From assembly GCF_004661485.1 (NCBI RefSeq), contig NZ_PQVH01000014.1, positions 62,001-126,000 on the forward strand: a stretch of DNA of 64,000 nt. Reading direction: 5' to 3'. This document shows, piece by piece, positions 63,324-64,000 of this stretch. A program made the position numbers and the translations under genes. The notes below the pieces were generated by a model, which did no database searches, was not told the DNA's origin, and saw nothing but the letters and a program-made list of their open reading frames with translations. The DNA comes from Methylotenera oryzisoli (lineage in GTDB: Bacteria > Pseudomonadota > Gammaproteobacteria > Burkholderiales > Methylophilaceae). Within the stretch, counting starts at the first letter, position 1. Each line of letters starts with the position of its first letter.

Positions 63324-64000
63324 TTATTGAATCTGATTAAACTTAGCAAGATTGAGTTCAATTTTTTCTATGTCTGTTAAGTTTAAAACTTTACGTGCCT
63401 GCACCTTGAGCTCAGCCAATTGGCTATGCAACACTTGCTGCTTAACACTCAGAATGTGTGAAGGGTGCATAGAAAGCTGCTGCAGCCCCATGCCCAACAA
63501 CAGCTTGGTAAACCTTGCGTCACCTGCCATTTCGCCACAAACGGATACGGATTTGCCCAACTTAATGCCAGCTTTAATTGTCATTGAAATCAGTTTCAGA
63601 ATGGAGGGATGCAGCGGGTTGTACAAATGCGCAACCGCATCATCGGTACGATCAATCGCCAACGTGTATTGAATTAAATCGTTAGTACCGATTGACAGAA
63701 AATCCAGCTCATTGGCAAAGGCCTCTGCGTTAATCGCCGCAGCAGGAATCTCTATCATGCCGCCCAACGTAATGTTTTCATCAAACGGGATATTGTCTTT
63801 ACGTAAACTTTGTTTGGCACGCTCTAGCAACAGCTTGGTCTGCCTTAGCTCAGAAAGTGTGCACAGCATAGGGATTAAAATCTTGATATGCCCAAAGTGC
63901 GAAGCACGCAACAATGCACGCAACTGGGTATGAAAGAGCTGCGGCTCAGCCAAACATAAGCGAATGGCGCGCAAACCCAATGCCGGGTTGGCGCAACTCA
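63324..64000 (-). CDS. ptsI: Phosphoenolpyruvate-protein phosphotransferase, C-terminal part (runs off the window)
   Basis: The frame is open to the window edge and covers about 225 C-terminal residues of enzyme I of the PTS. It has the block ANPALGLRAIRLCL, IKILIPMLCTLSEL, FLSIGTNDLIQYTLAIDR, and SVCGEMAGD with the catalytic Cys of the PEP-binding TIM barrel. In betaproteobacteria with few PTS sugar permeases, enzyme I serves mainly regulatory (nitrogen or carbon) PTS chains. The N-terminal His domain lies outside. The gene precedes the DUF4870 gene. Confidence 0.93.
   Translation of the reverse strand, partial: SCANPALGLRAIRLCLAEPQLFHTQLRALLRASHFGHIKILIPMLCTLSELRQTKLLLERAKQSLRKDNIPFDENITLGGMIEIPAAAINAEAFANELDFLSIGTNDLIQYTLAIDRTDDAVAHLYNPLHPSILKLISMTIKAGIKLGKSVSVCGEMAGDARFTKLLLGMGLQQLSMHPSHILSVKQQVLHSQLAELKVQARKVLNLTDIEKIELNLAKFNQIQ

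Overview
The window reads as a chromosomal segment of a methylotrophic betaproteobacterium, most likely Methylophilaceae (Methylotenera-like). The grounds are moderate GC, betaproteobacterial gene orders (fmdB-DUF502-aspS; pilMNOPQ-aroK-aroB-dgt; MFS/ssb divergent from uvrA), a PQQ precursor peptide gene (pqqA) and a quinoprotein-associated SoxYZ-like carrier. This assignment is an inference from gene content. No phage, insertion sequence, CRISPR array, tRNA or rRNA was seen.

Layout. 1-2.5 kb (minus strand): start of a cytochrome b561-type gene, an FMN hydroxy-acid oxidase, a PiuC-type dioxygenase and a PepSY protein. 2.5-9.6 kb: a TonB-dependent siderophore receptor divergent from a TolC-MacA-MacB efflux operon, with a Fur box midway between them. 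9.8-10.4 kb: a short CDF-like metal transporter. 10.6-14.9 kb (minus strand): an iron-starvation island with two further Fur boxes. It holds hemP-tonB-exbB-exbD and, upstream, a set of small proteins, a second HemP-like protein and a cysteine-free ribosomal protein S4 paralogue. 15.2 kb: an orphan pqqA with its own terminator. 15.3-23.4 kb (minus): trhP, yjbQ, SoxYZ-like carrier, a VOC protein, apt, fmdB-DUF502-aspS and a DAHP synthase. 23.7-27.5 kb: a 1250-residue PAS-GGDEF-EAL protein. 28-32.2 kb: a short ModE divergent from an operon of an outer-membrane porin plus modABC, with a ModE-type operator between. 32.3-42 kb: ssb, a YajR-like MFS, uvrA, an HDOD protein, mtgA-aroE-rhodanese, and glnA with a sigma-54 promoter and two NtrC-like sites. 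42.3-47.9 kb: a DUF4124 protein, ntrB, ntrC, a DUF6445-like oxygenase and the major porin. 48.3-56.5 kb (minus): dgt, aroB, aroK, pilQPONM. 56.7-64 kb: PBP1A, exonuclease III, a HAD phosphatase, oligopeptidase A, a DUF4870 protein and the 3' part of ptsI.

The parts group into regulons. Three Fur boxes tie the receptor, the TonB-ExbB-ExbD motor, two HemP proteins and an alternative S4 protein to iron limitation. A ModE operator ties an outer-membrane porin to molybdate import. Sigma-54 and NtrC sites tie glnA to the ntrBC genes just downstream. The least conventional region is 13.0-14.9 kb: a Fur-controlled S4 paralogue surrounded by paralogous small unknown proteins. The mod locus is second, because both its ModE and its ModC lack molybdate-binding C-terminal domains.
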